A stretch of 32,190 nt of DNA from Candidatus Brocadiaceae bacterium (GCA_003551305.1 PUMJ01000255.1:1-32190), one strand, 5' to 3'. Numbered from the stretch's first letter, positions 1 to 10,699 are shown. Notes: generated from the sequence alone by a model not told the origin. Made by a program: numbers and translations.

Positions 1-2118
1 GCCATCGGTCATGCGGCCGTCGTCCAGCACCTGCAGCAGGGCGTTGAAGACCTCGCGGTGCGCCTTCTCTATCTCGTCGAACAGCACCACGCAGTAGGGG
101 CGGCGCCGGACGGCCTCTGTCAGCCGGCCCCCCTCCTCGTAGCCGACGTAGCCGGGCGGGGCGCCGATGAGCCGCGCCACCGAGTGCTGCTCCATGAACT
201 CGCTCATATCCAGCCGCACCAGCGCGTCCTCGTCGTCGAACAGGAACTCGGCCAGCGCTTTGCACAGTTCCGTCTTGCCCACGCCCGTGGGGCCCAGGAA
301 GATGAAAGAGCCGAGCGGGCGGCTCGGGTCCTGCAGGCCGGCCCGCGCGCGCCGCACGGTGTTGCTGACGGCGCTTATGGCTTCCTCCTGGCCCACTACG
401 CGCTTGCGCAGCTCGTCCTCCATGTGCAGCAGCTTCTCGCGCTCGGTCTCCAGCATCTTCTGCACGGGGATGCCCGTCCAGCTTGACACTATCTGGGCGA
501 TGTCCTCGCTGTCCACCTCCTCGCGCAAAAGGGCGCCCTCCTGCTGGATCTCGGCCAGGCGCTCCCGCTGCTCCTTCAGTTCCTGCTGGGTCTCCGGTAT
601 GCGGCCGTAACGAATCTCGCCCACCTTCTGCAGGTCGCCGGCGCGCCGGGCGGCCTGCTGTTCGGAGTGGGCATGCTCCAACTGCTCGTTCAGCTCCTGG
701 ATGCGCGCGATGACGTCCTTCTCGTTCTGCCAGCGCGCGCGGAGGGCGTCTTCCTCTTCACGGGCGTCGTTCAGCTCGCGCTCGACGCGCTCAAGTTGCT
801 CGCGTGCCTGGGCGCTTTTCTCCTTCTTCAGACCCTCCCGTTCGACCTGGAGCTGGGTGATGCGGCGCTGCACCTCGTCCAGCTCGGCGGGCACGCTGTC
901 AATCTCCATCCGGAGCCGGGAAGCCGCCTCGTCCATGAGGTCAATGGCCTTGTCCGGCAGGAACCGGTCGGTGATGTAGCGGTGGCCCAGCCGGGCGGCC
1001 GCTATGAGGGCTCCGTCGGTGATGCGCACGCCGTGGTGGACCTGGTAGCGCTCCTTGAGGCCGCGCAGGATGGCGATGGTGTCCTCCACGGTGGGCTCTT
1101 CCACCTTGACGGGCTGGAAGCGCCGTTCCAGGGCGGCGTCGCCCTCGACGTGCTTGCGGTATTCGTCCAGGGTGGTGGCCCCGACGCAGTGGAGTTCGCC
1201 GCGGGCGAGGGCGGGCTTCAGCAGGTTGGAGGCGTCCACGGCGCCCTCGGCGGCGCCGGCCCCCACCACGGTGTGAAGTTCGTCGATGAACAGGATGACG
1301 TCCCCTGCGGTCTCGATCTCTTTGAGCACGGCCTTGAGGCGGTCCTCGAACTCGCCCCTGTACTTCGCCCCGGCCACCAGCGAGCCCATGTCGAGGGCCA
1401 GCACGCGGCGGTTCTGCAACGTGGTGGGCACATCGCCGTCCACGATGCGCTGGGCCAGCCCCTCGACGATGGCCGTCTTGCCCACGCCCGGCTCGCCGAC
1501 CAGCACGGGGGTGTTCTTGGTGCGGCGGCCGAGCACCTGGATGACTTTGCGGATTTCCCGGTCGCGCCCGATGACCGGGTCGAGCTTGTCGCGCCTGGCC
1601 ATCTCGACCAGGTCCCGGGCGTATCGTTCGAGCGCCTGGTAGGTGTCCTCGGGGTTCTCGGTGCTGACGCGCTGCCCCCCTCGCACCTCCTTCAGGGCGG
1701 CCAGCAGCCCTTCCCGGCTGATGCCGTGGCGGCGCAGGATGTCTCCGGCGGGGCAGTCCTCCAGCTCGAGGAAGGCCAGCAGCAGGTGTTCGCTGCTGAC
1801 GTAGTCATCCTTCATCCGGGTGGCCTGCTGCTCGGCCTCGTCCAGGGCCCGGGCCAGGGCGCCGTCCATGTAGAGCTGGCTGGCGGCCGCGCCTTTGACC
1901 TGGGGCAGGGCTTTCAGTTCCTCCTCCAGGGCGGCGGCGATGGCGTTGAGGTCGGCCCCGAGCCGTTGGAAGACGGGCCGCACCACCCCGTCGGCCTGGT
2001 TCACCATGGACTGCAGCAGGTGTATCGTCGTGAGCTGCTGATGGTCGCGGCGGCGCGCGGTTGACTGCGCGTCTTCCAGGGCTTCCCTGGCCTTTATTGT
2101 GAACTTATCGAGACGCAT
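1..2118 (-). CDS. clpB: ATP-dependent disaggregase ClpB (C-terminus beyond window)
   Basis: ClpB is a cytoplasmic hexameric AAA+ unfoldase that rescues aggregated proteins together with DnaK. From the ATG at 2118, 706 codons are present; the family is usually about 860 residues, so roughly the last 150 are cut off by the window edge. The N-terminal Clp repeat domain comes first. NBD1 follows, with Walker A GEPGVGKT near residues 207-214 and a Walker B region reading [13 protein letters not shown] charged, Gln/Glu/Arg-rich middle coiled coil comes next, typical of ClpB and absent from ClpA or ClpX. NBD2 carries GPTGVGKTE near 609-617 and FDEIEKAH near 680-686. It lies 64 bases downstream of dnaK on the same strand, so a dnaK-clpB transcription unit is likely. 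No frame damage is seen in the visible part. Confidence 0.97.
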   Translation of the reverse strand, partial: MRLDKFTIKAREALEDAQSTARRRDHQQLTTIHLLQSMVNQADGVVRPVFQRLGADLNAIAAALEEELKALPQVKGAAASQLYMDGALARALDEAEQQATRMKDDYVSSEHLLLAFLELEDCPAGDILRRHGISREGLLAALKEVRGGQRVSTENPEDTYQALERYARDLVEMARRDKLDPVIGRDREIRKVIQVLGRRTKNTPVLVGEPGVGKTAIVEGLAQRIVDGDVPTTLQNRRVLALDMGSLVAGAKYRGEFEDRLKAVLKEIETAGDVILFIDELHTVVGAGAAEGAVDASNLLKPALARGELHCVGATTLDEYRKHVEGDAALERRFQPVKVEEPTVEDTIAILRGLKERYQVHHGVRITDGALIAAARLGHRYITDRFLPDKAIDLMDEAASRLRMEIDSVPAELDEVQRRITQLQVEREGLKKEKSAQAREQLERVERELNDAREEEDALRARWQNEKDVIARIQELNEQLEHAHSEQQAARRAGDLQKVGEIRYGRIPETQQELKEQRERLAEIQQEGALLREEVDSEDIAQIVSSWTGIPVQKMLETEREKLLHMEDELRKRVVGQEEAISAVSNTVRRARAGLQDPSRPLGSFIFLGPTGVGKTELCKALAEFLFDDEDALVRLDMSEFMEQHSVARLIGAPPGYVGYEEGGRLTEAVRRRPYCVVLFDEIEKAHREVFNALLQVLDDGRMTDG

Positions 2119-2141
2119 CGCTCTCGTTACATCTGTCCTTC

Positions 2142-2163
2142 AGTATTGGTTGAGTATTGGTTG
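2142..2163. repeat. 11-bp tandem duplication between dnaK and clpB
   Basis: The unit AGTATTGGTTG occurs twice back to back at 2142-2152 and 2153-2163, in the 64-base dnaK-clpB spacer. It may be simple slippage; no function is evident. Confidence 0.6.
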
Positions 2164-2182
2164 AGCCGGTGGCGGTCGCGGT

Positions 2183-4093
2183 TCAGTCCTTGACTTCGAA
2201 GTCCGCATCCACGACATCCTCATCCTCCGCCTCTTCGGCGCCCCCCGCCTGGCCGGCCTCGCCGCCGGCCTCGCCGGTCTGCTGGGCCTTGGACTGCTGG
2301 TAGATGATCTCGGCCAGCTTGTGGGAGGCGTTCTGGAGGGCCTGCATCTTAGCGTCGATCTGGCCGGCGTCGTCGCCGTCCTTGACTTTACGCAGTTCCT
2401 CCACGGCTTCTTTGACCGTTTCCTTTTCGTTATCGGGCAGTTTGTCGCCGTGCTCTTCGAGGGTTTTTTCCGTGGTGTAGATGAGCTGGTCGGCCATGTT
2501 GCGTTTCTCGACCAGTTCGCGGCGCTTGCGGTCTTCTTCGGCGTGGTCTTCGGCCTCTTCCCGCATCTGCTCGACTTCATCTTCTGTCAGGCCGGAGGAG
2601 CTTTTGATCTCGATCTGCTGTTCCTTGCCGGTGCCCTGGTCACGGGCTGTGACGTTGAGGATGCCGTTGGCGTCAATGTCGAAACTGACCTCGATCTGGG
2701 GCACGCCCCGCGGGGCGGGCGGTATGCCGGTAAGCTGGAATCGGCCCAGCGTCCTGTTGTCCGAGGCCATGGGGCGCTCGCCCTGCAAGACGTGGATGTC
2801 CACGCTCGTCTGGCTGTCGGCGGCGGTGCTGAACACCTCCTTCTTGCTGGTCGGGATGGAGGTGTTGCGGGGGATGAGCGTGGTCATCACGCCGCCCAGG
2901 GTCTCGATGCCCAGCGACAGCGGCGTCACATCCACGAGCACAACGTCCTCGACCTCTCCGGCCAGCACACCGCCCTGGATGGCGGCGCCCACCGCCACGA
3001 CCTCGTCCGGGTTGACGCCTTTGTGGGGCTCCTTGCCGAAGATGTCTTTGACGATCTGCTGCACCCGCGGGATCCGGGTGGATCCGCCCACCAGGATGAT
3101 CTCGTCAATATCCTCGGGTTTCAGGTCGGCGTCTTTGAGGCACTGGCGGCAGGGGCCTTTCAACTTATCGAGGACCGGGGCGCACAGGTCCTCGAACGTC
3201 GCCCGGTTGATGGTTATGTGCAGGTGCTTCGGGCCGCTGCTGTCGGCCGTGATGAACGGCAGGTTGACGTCCGTCTGGGCTGAGCCGGAAAGGTCGCACT
3301 TGGCCGCCTCGGCCGCTTCCTTCAGCCGCTGCAGGGCCATCTCGTCCTGGCGCAGGTCGATGCCCTGCTGTTTCTTGAACTCGTCGGCCATATAGTTGAG
3401 CAGAACCTCGTCCAGGTCGTCGCCACCCAAGTGCGTGTTGCCGTTGGTGGCCTTGACTTCGAAAACTCCCTCACCGACCTCGAGGATGGAGATGTCGAAG
3501 GTGCCCCCGCCGAAGTCAAACACCGCAATGCGTTCGTCCTTTTTCTCCCCCAGGCCGTAGGCCAGCGAGGCGGCCGTGGGCTCGTTGATGATGCGTTCGA
3601 CCTTCAGTCCGGCGATGGTGCCGGCGTCCTTGGTGGCCTGCCGCTGGCTGTCGTTGAAGTAGGCCGGCACGGTGATGACGGCCTTTTCGATCTTCTCGTC
3701 CAGGTATTCCTCGGCCGCCTCCTTGAGCGCCTGCAGGATCATGGCGGACAGCTCAGGCGGGGTCCATTCTTTGTCCCCCGCGTGCACTTTGACCAATTCC
3801 TCGGGCCCGCCGATGATCTTGTAGGGCACTATCTTCTCTTCGGACGAGACCTCGCTGTGACGCCGGCCCATGAAGCGCTTGATGCTAAATATCGTGTTCT
3901 GGGGGTTGGTGACCGCCTGCCGTTTCGCTTTTGTGCCGACCAGGCGCTCGCCGTCCTCGGCGAAGGCGACCACCGAGGGTGTCAGCCGCGCGCCGTCCTG
4001 GTTGTGGATGACTGTCGGCTGCCCTCCCTCCATGACCGCCACCACCGAGTTCGTCGTGCCGAGGTCTATTCCGATAATCTTTTCCTGGGCCAT
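2183..4093 (-). CDS. dnaK: Chaperone DnaK (Hsp70)
   Basis: DnaK is the cytoplasmic Hsp70 chaperone; it binds exposed hydrophobic peptides under ATP control with DnaJ and GrpE and hands aggregates to ClpB. The 636-residue protein has the usual family length. It starts with the phosphate-1 motif [10 protein letters not shown]. It has the ATPase signatures [12 protein letters not shown] and [13 protein letters not shown], then the interdomain linker [15 protein letters not shown], the substrate-binding domain, a helical lid and a Gly/Ala/Glu-rich tail ending in [11 protein letters not shown]. The start at 4093 is supported by an AAGAGGAGG ribosome site just upstream. No grpE or dnaJ lies beside it. 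I see no CIRCE inverted repeat upstream, so HrcA control is not indicated. Confidence 0.98.
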   Translation of the reverse strand: MAQEKIIGIDLGTTNSVVAVMEGGQPTVIHNQDGARLTPSVVAFAEDGERLVGTKAKRQAVTNPQNTIFSIKRFMGRRHSEVSSEEKIVPYKIIGGPEELVKVHAGDKEWTPPELSAMILQALKEAAEEYLDEKIEKAVITVPAYFNDSQRQATKDAGTIAGLKVERIINEPTAASLAYGLGEKKDERIAVFDFGGGTFDISILEVGEGVFEVKATNGNTHLGGDDLDEVLLNYMADEFKKQQGIDLRQDEMALQRLKEAAEAAKCDLSGSAQTDVNLPFITADSSGPKHLHITINRATFEDLCAPVLDKLKGPCRQCLKDADLKPEDIDEIILVGGSTRIPRVQQIVKDIFGKEPHKGVNPDEVVAVGAAIQGGVLAGEVEDVVLVDVTPLSLGIETLGGVMTTLIPRNTSIPTSKKEVFSTAADSQTSVDIHVLQGERPMASDNRTLGRFQLTGIPPAPRGVPQIEVSFDIDANGILNVTARDQGTGKEQQIEIKSSSGLTEDEVEQMREEAEDHAEEDRKRRELVEKRNMADQLIYTTEKTLEEHGDKLPDNEKETVKEAVEELRKVKDGDDAGQIDAKMQALQNASHKLAEIIYQQSKAQQTGEAGGEAGQAGGAEEAEDEDVVDADFEVKD

Positions 4094-4301
4094 TGTGCCG
4101 GGCCTCCTCTTTTTGTCCGTCCACTATCGCGCAAACTTCGCATGAGCGTTCTGGGCAAATGCGCCACTTGTACGTCGTAATGCAAATGGGATACCAGCAA
4201 CCGGCGCATCCTGTGAGAAGCGTTCTAAAGGACACCTGGGCACTTTTTAGGGGTCGGACGCCCGCTGCCGGCGCGCAGAAGCGGCAGGGCAGGCGCACGT
4301 T

Positions 4302-4318
4302 TCTGCCATATTGGCAGA
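4302..4318. promoter_or_regulatory. Perfect 17-bp inverted repeat, possible operator
   Basis: TCTGCCA-TAT-TGGCAGA has 7-bp perfect arms around a 3-base centre. It lies between divergent dnaK and the permease remnant, ending about 34 bases upstream of the -35 box at 4353. Position and symmetry suit a dimeric repressor or activator site. No regulator gene is adjacent, so this is inference. Confidence 0.35.
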
Positions 4319-4352
4319 CCCGGGGTCGCGCCCGCGCGCCCGGTGCTAAGCG

Positions 4353-4381
4353 TTGACCCATTGTTTCCCGGGGGCTATAAT
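4353..4381 (+). promoter_or_regulatory. Sigma70-type promoter before the permease remnant and FHA gene
   Basis: TTGACC at 4353-4358 and TATAAT at 4376-4381 are separated by 17 bases. This is a near-consensus housekeeping promoter with predicted start near 4388. It would read the azgA-like remnant and then the FHA gene at 4772. Confidence 0.65.
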
Positions 4382-4437
4382 CGCCCGGGCGTGAGGAACC
4401 GGTGCTTATCGCTTTCGGCCCGGGAAAGGGGCAGGCC

Positions 4438-4758
4438 ATGGCCGCTCTGGACAGGATGTTCCGCGTATCCGAGCGGGGCAGCACTGTGCGGGGCGGGATC
4501 CCGGGCGGGTTCACCACCTTCATGGCGCTCTCCTGCATTGTCTTCGTCCGGCCCGCCATCATGGCAGCGGCAGGCGTGCCGGAAGGCGCCGGCCTTGACG
4601 CGTTTCTACATAGAAGAAGGGCATCGCGTTCGGGTTCATCTCCTGCGGCATTCTCAGAACGATTACGGGCCGGTGGCGGGAGGTGCACCGGGGCTTCCAT
4701 GTGATCTCGCTGGTGCTGGTTGTGCGCTGGCTTTTGGACCGGGCTAAGCCGATTCGGA
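4438..4758 (+). pseudogene. AzgA-type (NCS2) purine permease remnant with internal deletion
   Basis: The reading frame from ATG 4438, preceded by a GGGAAAGGGG ribosome site, gives an N-terminus typical of AzgA-family guanine/hypoxanthine permeases. The recognisable elements are MFRVSERGSTVRGGI, GGFTTFMAL, IVFVRPAIMAAAG. After about 50 residues the similarity ends. From about 4614, in a different frame and just after a TAG at 4611, the sequence reads KKGIAFGFISCGILRTITGR, then WREVHRGFHV and LVLVVRWLL. That resembles the extreme C-terminus of the same family. An intact member is about 430-450 residues, so some 1 kb of coding sequence is missing and the two ends are out of frame. The promoter and ribosome site are still present, which suggests recent decay. 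Family assignment rests on recognised motifs, not on a search. Confidence 0.7.
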
Positions 4759-4771
4759 AAGGGCGGACGCT

Positions 4772-5134
4772 ATGGGCGACGGTGATGCGTTCCTCCAGGT
4801 GGTGCGGGGGGAGGACCGAGGCAAAGGCTGGGAACTGGACGAGCGGCAGGTCTACCTCATCGGACGCAGCCGCAAGTGCAACATCCGCCTGGGGGACGCG
4901 ACGGCATCCGGCACCCACGCGCAAGTCGAGTGCCCGGACGGGGTCTGGTTCCTGGAGGACCTGCGGAGCACACATGGCACGCGGGTCAATCGCCAGCGCA
5001 TCCTGAAGCGCAAGCCCCTTTTCGACCGGGATATCATCCAGGTGGGCAAGACACTGCTGGAGTTCCGGGAATACGCGGACCTGGGGCCCGATGCCCTGGA
5101 GGAGATAGACCGGGGCCTCTCCATGCCCCATTGA
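4772..5134 (+). CDS. Small FHA-domain protein
   Basis: The 120-residue protein is essentially one forkhead-associated domain, a beta-sandwich that binds phosphothreonine peptides and usually acts in Ser/Thr kinase signalling or assembly of secretion and envelope complexes. The conserved loops are visible: GRS at residues 31-33, SGTHA at 46-50 (the S-x-x-H-A type loop), and STHGT at 66-70, where families usually have NGT or HGT. A strand-rich C-terminus (DRDIIQVGKTLLEFRE) completes the fold. No signal peptide, membrane segment or kinase domain is present. A GGAAAGGGCGG ribosome site precedes the start. It lies directly downstream of the decayed permease and is probably transcribed from the promoter at 4353. 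The partner kinase is unknown and not in the window. Confidence 0.88.
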   Translation: MGDGDAFLQVVRGEDRGKGWELDERQVYLIGRSRKCNIRLGDATASGTHAQVECPDGVWFLEDLRSTHGTRVNRQRILKRKPLFDRDIIQVGKTLLEFREYADLGPDALEEIDRGLSMPH

Positions 5135-5509
5135 CGGGCGCTCCGCCCTGGGGCGACATTTGTGCCCGATGGCAGGGCTGCGGAAGGGGCGGGTCTCGCG
5201 TCCATTCTCACCTCTCCCGATGCACAGAGGGCACATGGGGGGAGGCCGGACCGCTCTGACGGCACGCAACCCGGTGTTCAGGGTCATTCAACTCGCTGAC
5301 TGCGGCGTTGTCCGGTGCGCGACGTCCGCGGGCAGTTCGCCGTACGGGCAAAGATCGGCTCCTGCTGTCGGCGCAGGCGCTGAGGCGCCCGGGCAATCGT
5401 GGGCCGGCCACTTGCCGGCGGCCTGTCTGCATTTGACGGCGGTTTGCTGCTCTTTGCGCTCACAACGCCGGTTCGGCCGGCGAGAGACCTGTTTCGGCCT
5501 TCCCAACTC

Positions 5510-5538
5510 TTGACAACGGGGGCCTTTTGGCTCATAAT
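5510..5538 (+). promoter_or_regulatory. Near-consensus sigma70 promoter with no evident gene
   Basis: TTGACA at 5510-5515 and CATAAT at 5533-5538 are 17 bases apart, with predicted start near 5545. About 650 bases separate it from rny. Either rny has a long leader or an unrecognised RNA is made here. Confidence 0.6.
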
Positions 5539-6027
5539 TGTGCACGTGAAAAACGACGTGACCGCATGCGCTCCTGGAGTTGGGTTGGAACATACAATTT
5601 CATCCGCTGCAGGGTCGTGACGGAGCAGTTCCCCCCGGGCGCATGGTCAACGGTGACGGACAGAGGAAACGTGGCGACCCGGACCGGCGGACATAAAAGA
5701 TGCAGCCCTGGTTTATCCGGTGTGGACGGAGAGGCGCCGACCCGGGCTGGAGCAGCGCCAGGACGAGCCGAAAAAGAGGCGAAGCTGACCGGCAGAGCAG
5801 AAAAACGACCGCCCGTCGCGTCCGCCATGCAGAAAAGGGCAGCGGCGAGCGAGCACATTTTACCGGCCGTGCAGGTGTGAACTGTGAGAGGTAGAGAGGG
5901 CAATGCGGTGACGATCCTCCGGTGGACGGCCGGCCCCGGGAGCGGGTGTCCCGGGCCATCCCCGCTCCGGGTCGGGGCCTGTTCCCCGAGGTTATGTTAC
6001 GTGTACCGCTGTCCGGGTTCGCTCCTG

Positions 6028-6051
6028 ACATAATGCAGCACATAATGCAGA
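6028..6051 (+). repeat. 12-bp tandem repeat carrying CATAAT boxes upstream of rny
   Basis: ACATAATGCAGC (6028-6039) is followed directly by ACATAATGCAGA (6040-6051). Each copy contains CATAAT. The second copy has TTCGCT 17 bases upstream (6018-6023), a weak -35, so it may be the rny promoter region. Confidence 0.4.
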
Positions 6052-6070
6052 GGCTTGTCTCTTCTTCCAG

Positions 6071-6109
6071 GCCGCGCTGGCGCGGATGATGCGTTGGTGC
6101 GGCTTTTTT
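6071..6109 (+). terminator. Weak GC stem plus T-run upstream of rny
   Basis: GCCGC (6071-6075) can pair with GCGGC (6099-6103), immediately followed by six T residues. The stem is only 5 bp with a long loop that holds a nested CCGCG/CGCGG hairpin. It could be an attenuator or terminator ahead of rny; support is weak. Confidence 0.25.
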
Positions 6110-6196
6110 CGTGCCGGCGCCCCCTCCAGACCCTCCTCGCCCGGACCGTTTGAGCCCGGGGCTGTCGGCTCCCCCCTCAGGGAGCGGGAGGCAAGC

Positions 6197-7756
6197 ATGA
6201 TAGCAGTAATTGACAATCTTCTGTGGCTGGCCGTGCCCGGAGCCGCCCTGGGCGGCTACCTGGTGCGGGTGTTCGTGGACAGGCTCGCCGAGCGAGGCGC
6301 CCTCCAGACCAAGGAACGCATCCTCCGTGAAGCCCGCCACGACGCCGAACAGATGCGCAAAGAGATGGAGCTGAAAGCCCAGCAAAAGATCATCCAGCGG
6401 CGCGAAGAGTTCGAAAAGGAGGTCCGGGAGACCCGCAAAGAACTGCGGCAGACGGAACGGCGGCTTGACAAGCGGGAAGACAGCCTCGACGAGAAGGAAC
6501 GACTCCTGAACAAGAAGGAGAAGTTGCTGGAGACCAACGAGAAAACCGTAGCTGAGAAACGCCGCGAACTCACCGAACGGGACGAGCAACTGGAGCGGCT
6601 CGAGGAGCAGAAGCTCCAGGAACTGCACCGCATATCGGGCCTCACCCACGAGGAGGCCAAACGCCGGCTCGCCGAGCAACTGCGCCAGGAAGTCGAGGAC
6701 GAATGCACCGAGATGATCAACAGGCGCATCGCCCGCGCCCGCCGCACGGCCCAGCAGGAAGCCTGCCGCGTGGTCATTGATTCCATCGAAAGGTGTGCCG
6801 CCGAGACCACCAGCGAGGCTACCGTCTGCACCGTCGAACTGCCCAGCGACGACCTGAAGGGCAGGATCATCGGGCGCGAGGGCCGCAACATCCGCTGCTT
6901 CGAAAAGACCACGGGCGTGGATGTCATCGTCGACGACACCCCCGGCGTCGTGGTGCTCAGTTGCTTTGACAGCGTTCGCCGTGAGGGCGCCCGCCTGGCC
7001 ATGGAGCGGCTGGTGGCCGATGGGCGCATCCATCCCGGCCGTATCGAGGAGGTCATCGAGCAGGCCAACTCCGACGTCGAGCGCACCGTCAAAGAGACCG
7101 GCGAAGAGGTCTGCTACGAGCTGAACTTCAGCAACATACCCGACCCCCTGAAGAAGCTGCTGGGGCGGCTGAAGTTCCGCACAAGCTTCGGCCAGAACGT
7201 GCTGGCCCACTCGACGCAGGTCTGCGAACTGGCCGGCCTGATGGCGGCCGAGCTCAACCTCGACGTGCAGCTTGCCCGCCGCTGCGGTCTGCTGCATGAC
7301 ATCGGCAAAGCCATGGACCAGCGACACGAGGGCTCGCACGCCGCCCTCGGCGCCGAGGAGGCCCGACGCCGGGGCGAGTCCGACGTCGTCGTCAACGCCA
7401 TAGCGGCCCACCACGAGGACGTCGACCCCGAATCGCCCTATGCCGGCCTGATGATAGCGGCCGACACCATAAGCGCCAGCCGGCCCGGCGCGCGGCGCGA
7501 AACGCTGGAGCGCTACGTCAAGCGCCTGGAACGGCTGGAGAACCTGGCCACCCAGCACAGCGGCGTCAAGACCGCTTACGCCATCCAGGCCGGCCGCGAA
7601 GTGCGGGTGCTGGTCAACTCCGACAGGGTCCGGGACGAATCCGCCGCCCGCATGTCGCACCAGATAGCCAAAGAGATCGAGGAAGAACTCGAATACCCCG
7701 GCGAGATAGTCGTCACGGTCATCCGTGAGAGCCGCTACCAGGACGTCGCGCACTGA
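6197..7756 (+). CDS. rny: Ribonuclease Y
   Basis: RNase Y is a membrane-anchored endoribonuclease that starts bulk mRNA turnover in many bacteria lacking RNase E. The 519-residue product matches the family length (about 520). It has an N-terminal membrane helix near residues 8-27, then a long, highly charged coiled coil to about residue 195. A KH RNA-binding domain contains GREGRNI at about 226-232. An HD-domain hydrolase carries HDIGKA with His367-Asp368 and the later metal-ligand segment AIAAHHEDV. The C-terminus has the conserved PGEIVVTVIRE. I chose ATG 6197 because of the purine-rich ribosome site GGGAGCGGGAGG and because it puts the membrane helix at the N-terminus. Glycolytic eno lies nearby; enolase and RNase Y associate in some bacteria, so the proximity may or may not be meaningful. 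Confidence 0.97.
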   Translation: MIAVIDNLLWLAVPGAALGGYLVRVFVDRLAERGALQTKERILREARHDAEQMRKEMELKAQQKIIQRREEFEKEVRETRKELRQTERRLDKREDSLDEKERLLNKKEKLLETNEKTVAEKRRELTERDEQLERLEEQKLQELHRISGLTHEEAKRRLAEQLRQEVEDECTEMINRRIARARRTAQQEACRVVIDSIERCAAETTSEATVCTVELPSDDLKGRIIGREGRNIRCFEKTTGVDVIVDDTPGVVVLSCFDSVRREGARLAMERLVADGRIHPGRIEEVIEQANSDVERTVKETGEEVCYELNFSNIPDPLKKLLGRLKFRTSFGQNVLAHSTQVCELAGLMAAELNLDVQLARRCGLLHDIGKAMDQRHEGSHAALGAEEARRRGESDVVVNAIAAHHEDVDPESPYAGLMIAADTISASRPGARRETLERYVKRLERLENLATQHSGVKTAYAIQAGREVRVLVNSDRVRDESAARMSHQIAKEIEEELEYPGEIVVTVIRESRYQDVAH

Positions 7757-7910
7757 AGTAAGCGTCCCGCCCGGAGCGCGGCGCGGGTCTGTGCCGCCGA
7801 CGGACGACCTGGCCGCCGGGGCAACGATGCTGGCATTGCGCGCGGCCCGGCGGCCCTGTGTTCTTCAAAAGCGTACACTGGCTCACCAGGCAACAGAGGA
7901 GAGGCTCACC

Positions 7911-8387
7911 ATGGCAAAGGTACTGGTAGTTTTTCACTCGCAAAGCGGAAACACCGAACGCATGGCCGAGCTGGTGGCCGAAGGAGCCGGCGAGGCCGGA
8001 GCGACAGTCACCCTGAAATCGGTGGAGGAGACGGGCGCTGACGAGCTCAAGGCGTTCGACGGCATCATCGTCGGCAGCCCCACCTATTACGGGTTGATGA
8101 GCGCGCCTCTGAAGCAGCTGTTCGACGAGTCCGTCCGCTTTCACAAGGAACTGGCCGGCAAGGTCGGCGGGGCGTTCACTTCCTCGGCCAACATCGGCGG
8201 CGGCAATGAGACGACCATCCTGAGCATCCTGCAGGCCATGCTCATCCACGGGATGGTGGTTCAGGGTGCGGCCGCGGGGGACCATTACGGGCCGGTGGCC
8301 ATCGGCCGCCCCGACGAGCGGGCCTCCGAGCAGGCAAAGACGCTGGGCCGGCGCGTGGCCGAACTGACGGCGAAACTGCACGGCTGA
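7911..8387 (+). CDS. Flavodoxin-fold, WrbA-like FMN protein
   Basis: This 158-residue cytoplasmic protein has the flavodoxin fold. The FMN phosphate loop is the N-terminal HSQSGNTERMAE. The second FMN-contact region is GSPTYYGLMSAPLKQLFDE, and the FTSSANIGGGNETTILSIL and HGMVVQG segments match the WrbA (NAD(P)H:quinone oxidoreductase) branch rather than classical electron-transfer flavodoxins. WrbA-type proteins carry out two-electron quinone reduction. In an anaerobe a general flavin redox role is equally possible. The start has an AGAGGAGAGG ribosome site. It is 150 bases from rny and convergent with trpF, so it is probably transcribed alone. Confidence 0.87.
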   Translation: MAKVLVVFHSQSGNTERMAELVAEGAGEAGATVTLKSVEETGADELKAFDGIIVGSPTYYGLMSAPLKQLFDESVRFHKELAGKVGGAFTSSANIGGGNETTILSILQAMLIHGMVVQGAAAGDHYGPVAIGRPDERASEQAKTLGRRVAELTAKLHG

Positions 8388-8401
8388 AGCGGAACACGGC
8401 G

Positions 8402-9025
8402 CTAAAGGTCCACGCTCTTGGCGGCGCGCACGAATTCGGCCAGCAGCCGGCGGGACTTCACCCCCGGCTCCTGTTCAACCCCTCCGGCCACGTCCACCGC
8501 GTACGGGCGGGCCGCGGCGACCGCCCGGGCCACGTTTTCCGGCGTCAGGCCGCCGGCCAGGATGATCTTGCCGCGGCTGGCGGCGCGCCGGGCGAGTTCC
8601 CAGTCGAAGGTCTGCCCCGTCCCGCCGGGCATCTCCGGCACGTAGGTGTCCAGCAGGTAGGCGGCGGCGTTGAAACGCCCCAACTGTTTCAGGTCCGATT
8701 CCTCGCGCACCCGGATGGCTTTGATAACCTGGGCGGCTTTAACGGCGGCGGCCCGGCGCGGGCTTTCGTGGCCGTGAAGCTGGGCGTACCGCAGGCCGCA
8801 GTCCCCGCAGATGCGGTTGACCTTCCGCGGCTCTTCGTCTACGAAGATGCCCACCGTCGCCACGAACGGCGGCAGGGAGGCCCCGATGGCGTGCGCCAGC
8901 TCCGGCTCGACGTAGCGGGGGCTGGGGGGGAAGAAGTTGAACCCGAGCGCATCCGCCCCGGCCGCCACGGCCGCCACGGCGTCCCGCGCGCTGGTGATAC
9001 CGCAGATCTTGACCCGCACCATCAT
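8402..9025 (-). CDS. trpF: Phosphoribosylanthranilate isomerase
   Basis: TrpF converts N-(5-phosphoribosyl)anthranilate to the corresponding ribulose derivative in tryptophan biosynthesis. The 207-residue (beta/alpha)8 barrel has the usual length. The N-terminal strand VRVKICGITS carries the catalytic Cys (residue 8), and LLDTYVPEMPGGTGQTFDW carries the catalytic Asp (126) and a phosphate loop. LAGGLTPENVARAV and AVDVAGGVEQEPGVKS form the C-terminal phosphate-binding loops; the usual wording of the last is DVSSGVE, so AGG is a variant. Two ATGs are adjacent (9025 and 9022) and neither has a clear ribosome site. No other trp gene lies in the window, so this is a detached trpF. Confidence 0.96.
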   Translation of the reverse strand: MMVRVKICGITSARDAVAAVAAGADALGFNFFPPSPRYVEPELAHAIGASLPPFVATVGIFVDEEPRKVNRICGDCGLRYAQLHGHESPRRAAAVKAAQVIKAIRVREESDLKQLGRFNAAAYLLDTYVPEMPGGTGQTFDWELARRAASRGKIILAGGLTPENVARAVAAARPYAVDVAGGVEQEPGVKSRRLLAEFVRAAKSVDL

Positions 9026-9084
9026 GATGGCCTGAGTGTAGCAGCGCCGGCCGCCGGGGTCAACGCGCCACGCGGCTGGTTCAT

Positions 9085-10483
<1,399 letters not shown>

Positions 10484-10664
10484 GCCCGGGCCCGGCCCAT
10501 TACGTATCGGCCGGGGTGAACTCCGGGAGCCCCGGAGAGAGGGGATCCTGTCGCCGATGCCGGAGCGCCTGGAAGGGCGGTTCAGGGGACCGTGCCGACG
10601 ACGAGGACGCGCCCACGTCGTCACCTCGCAACTCTCCACAGGCAACCAGCCGCGGCAAGAAGGC

Positions 10665-10693
10665 TTGACGCAGGCTATACACTCGGATAATAT
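10665..10693 (+). promoter_or_regulatory. Promoter for a candidate small RNA
   Basis: TTGACG (10665-10670), 17 bases, then TAATAT (10688-10693). The surrounding GGATAATATATAT is unusually AT-rich for this genome and offers GATAAT as an alternative -10 at 15-base spacing. The predicted start, near 10700, is a few bases before the structured segment. Confidence 0.5.
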
Positions 10694-10699
10694 ATATCC

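Larger units (their letters stand above)
5135..6196. other. About 1 kb without a recognisable gene
   Basis: No reading frame here on either strand resembles a protein; those that stay open are Arg/Ala/Pro-rich, as expected from chance in GC-rich DNA. The stretch contains a near-consensus promoter (5510-5538), a CCCGGGA/TCCCGGG stem at 5935-5955, a 12-bp tandem repeat with CATAAT boxes (6028-6051) and a GC stem before six T residues (6071-6109). Sequence after the promoter could make a non-coding RNA. I do not find the conserved cores of RNase P RNA, tmRNA or SRP RNA. Confidence 0.5.

Noticed and set aside
4094-4300. CIRCE (HrcA) element upstream of dnaK
   Set aside because: No TTAGCACTC-N9-GAGTGCTAA-like repeat is seen; the palindrome at 4302-4318 is a different sequence.
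5600-7753. Very long minus-strand open frame opposite rny
   Set aside because: It mirrors the rny coding frame in GC-rich DNA; its protein is low-complexity and lacks motifs, while rny has all family features.
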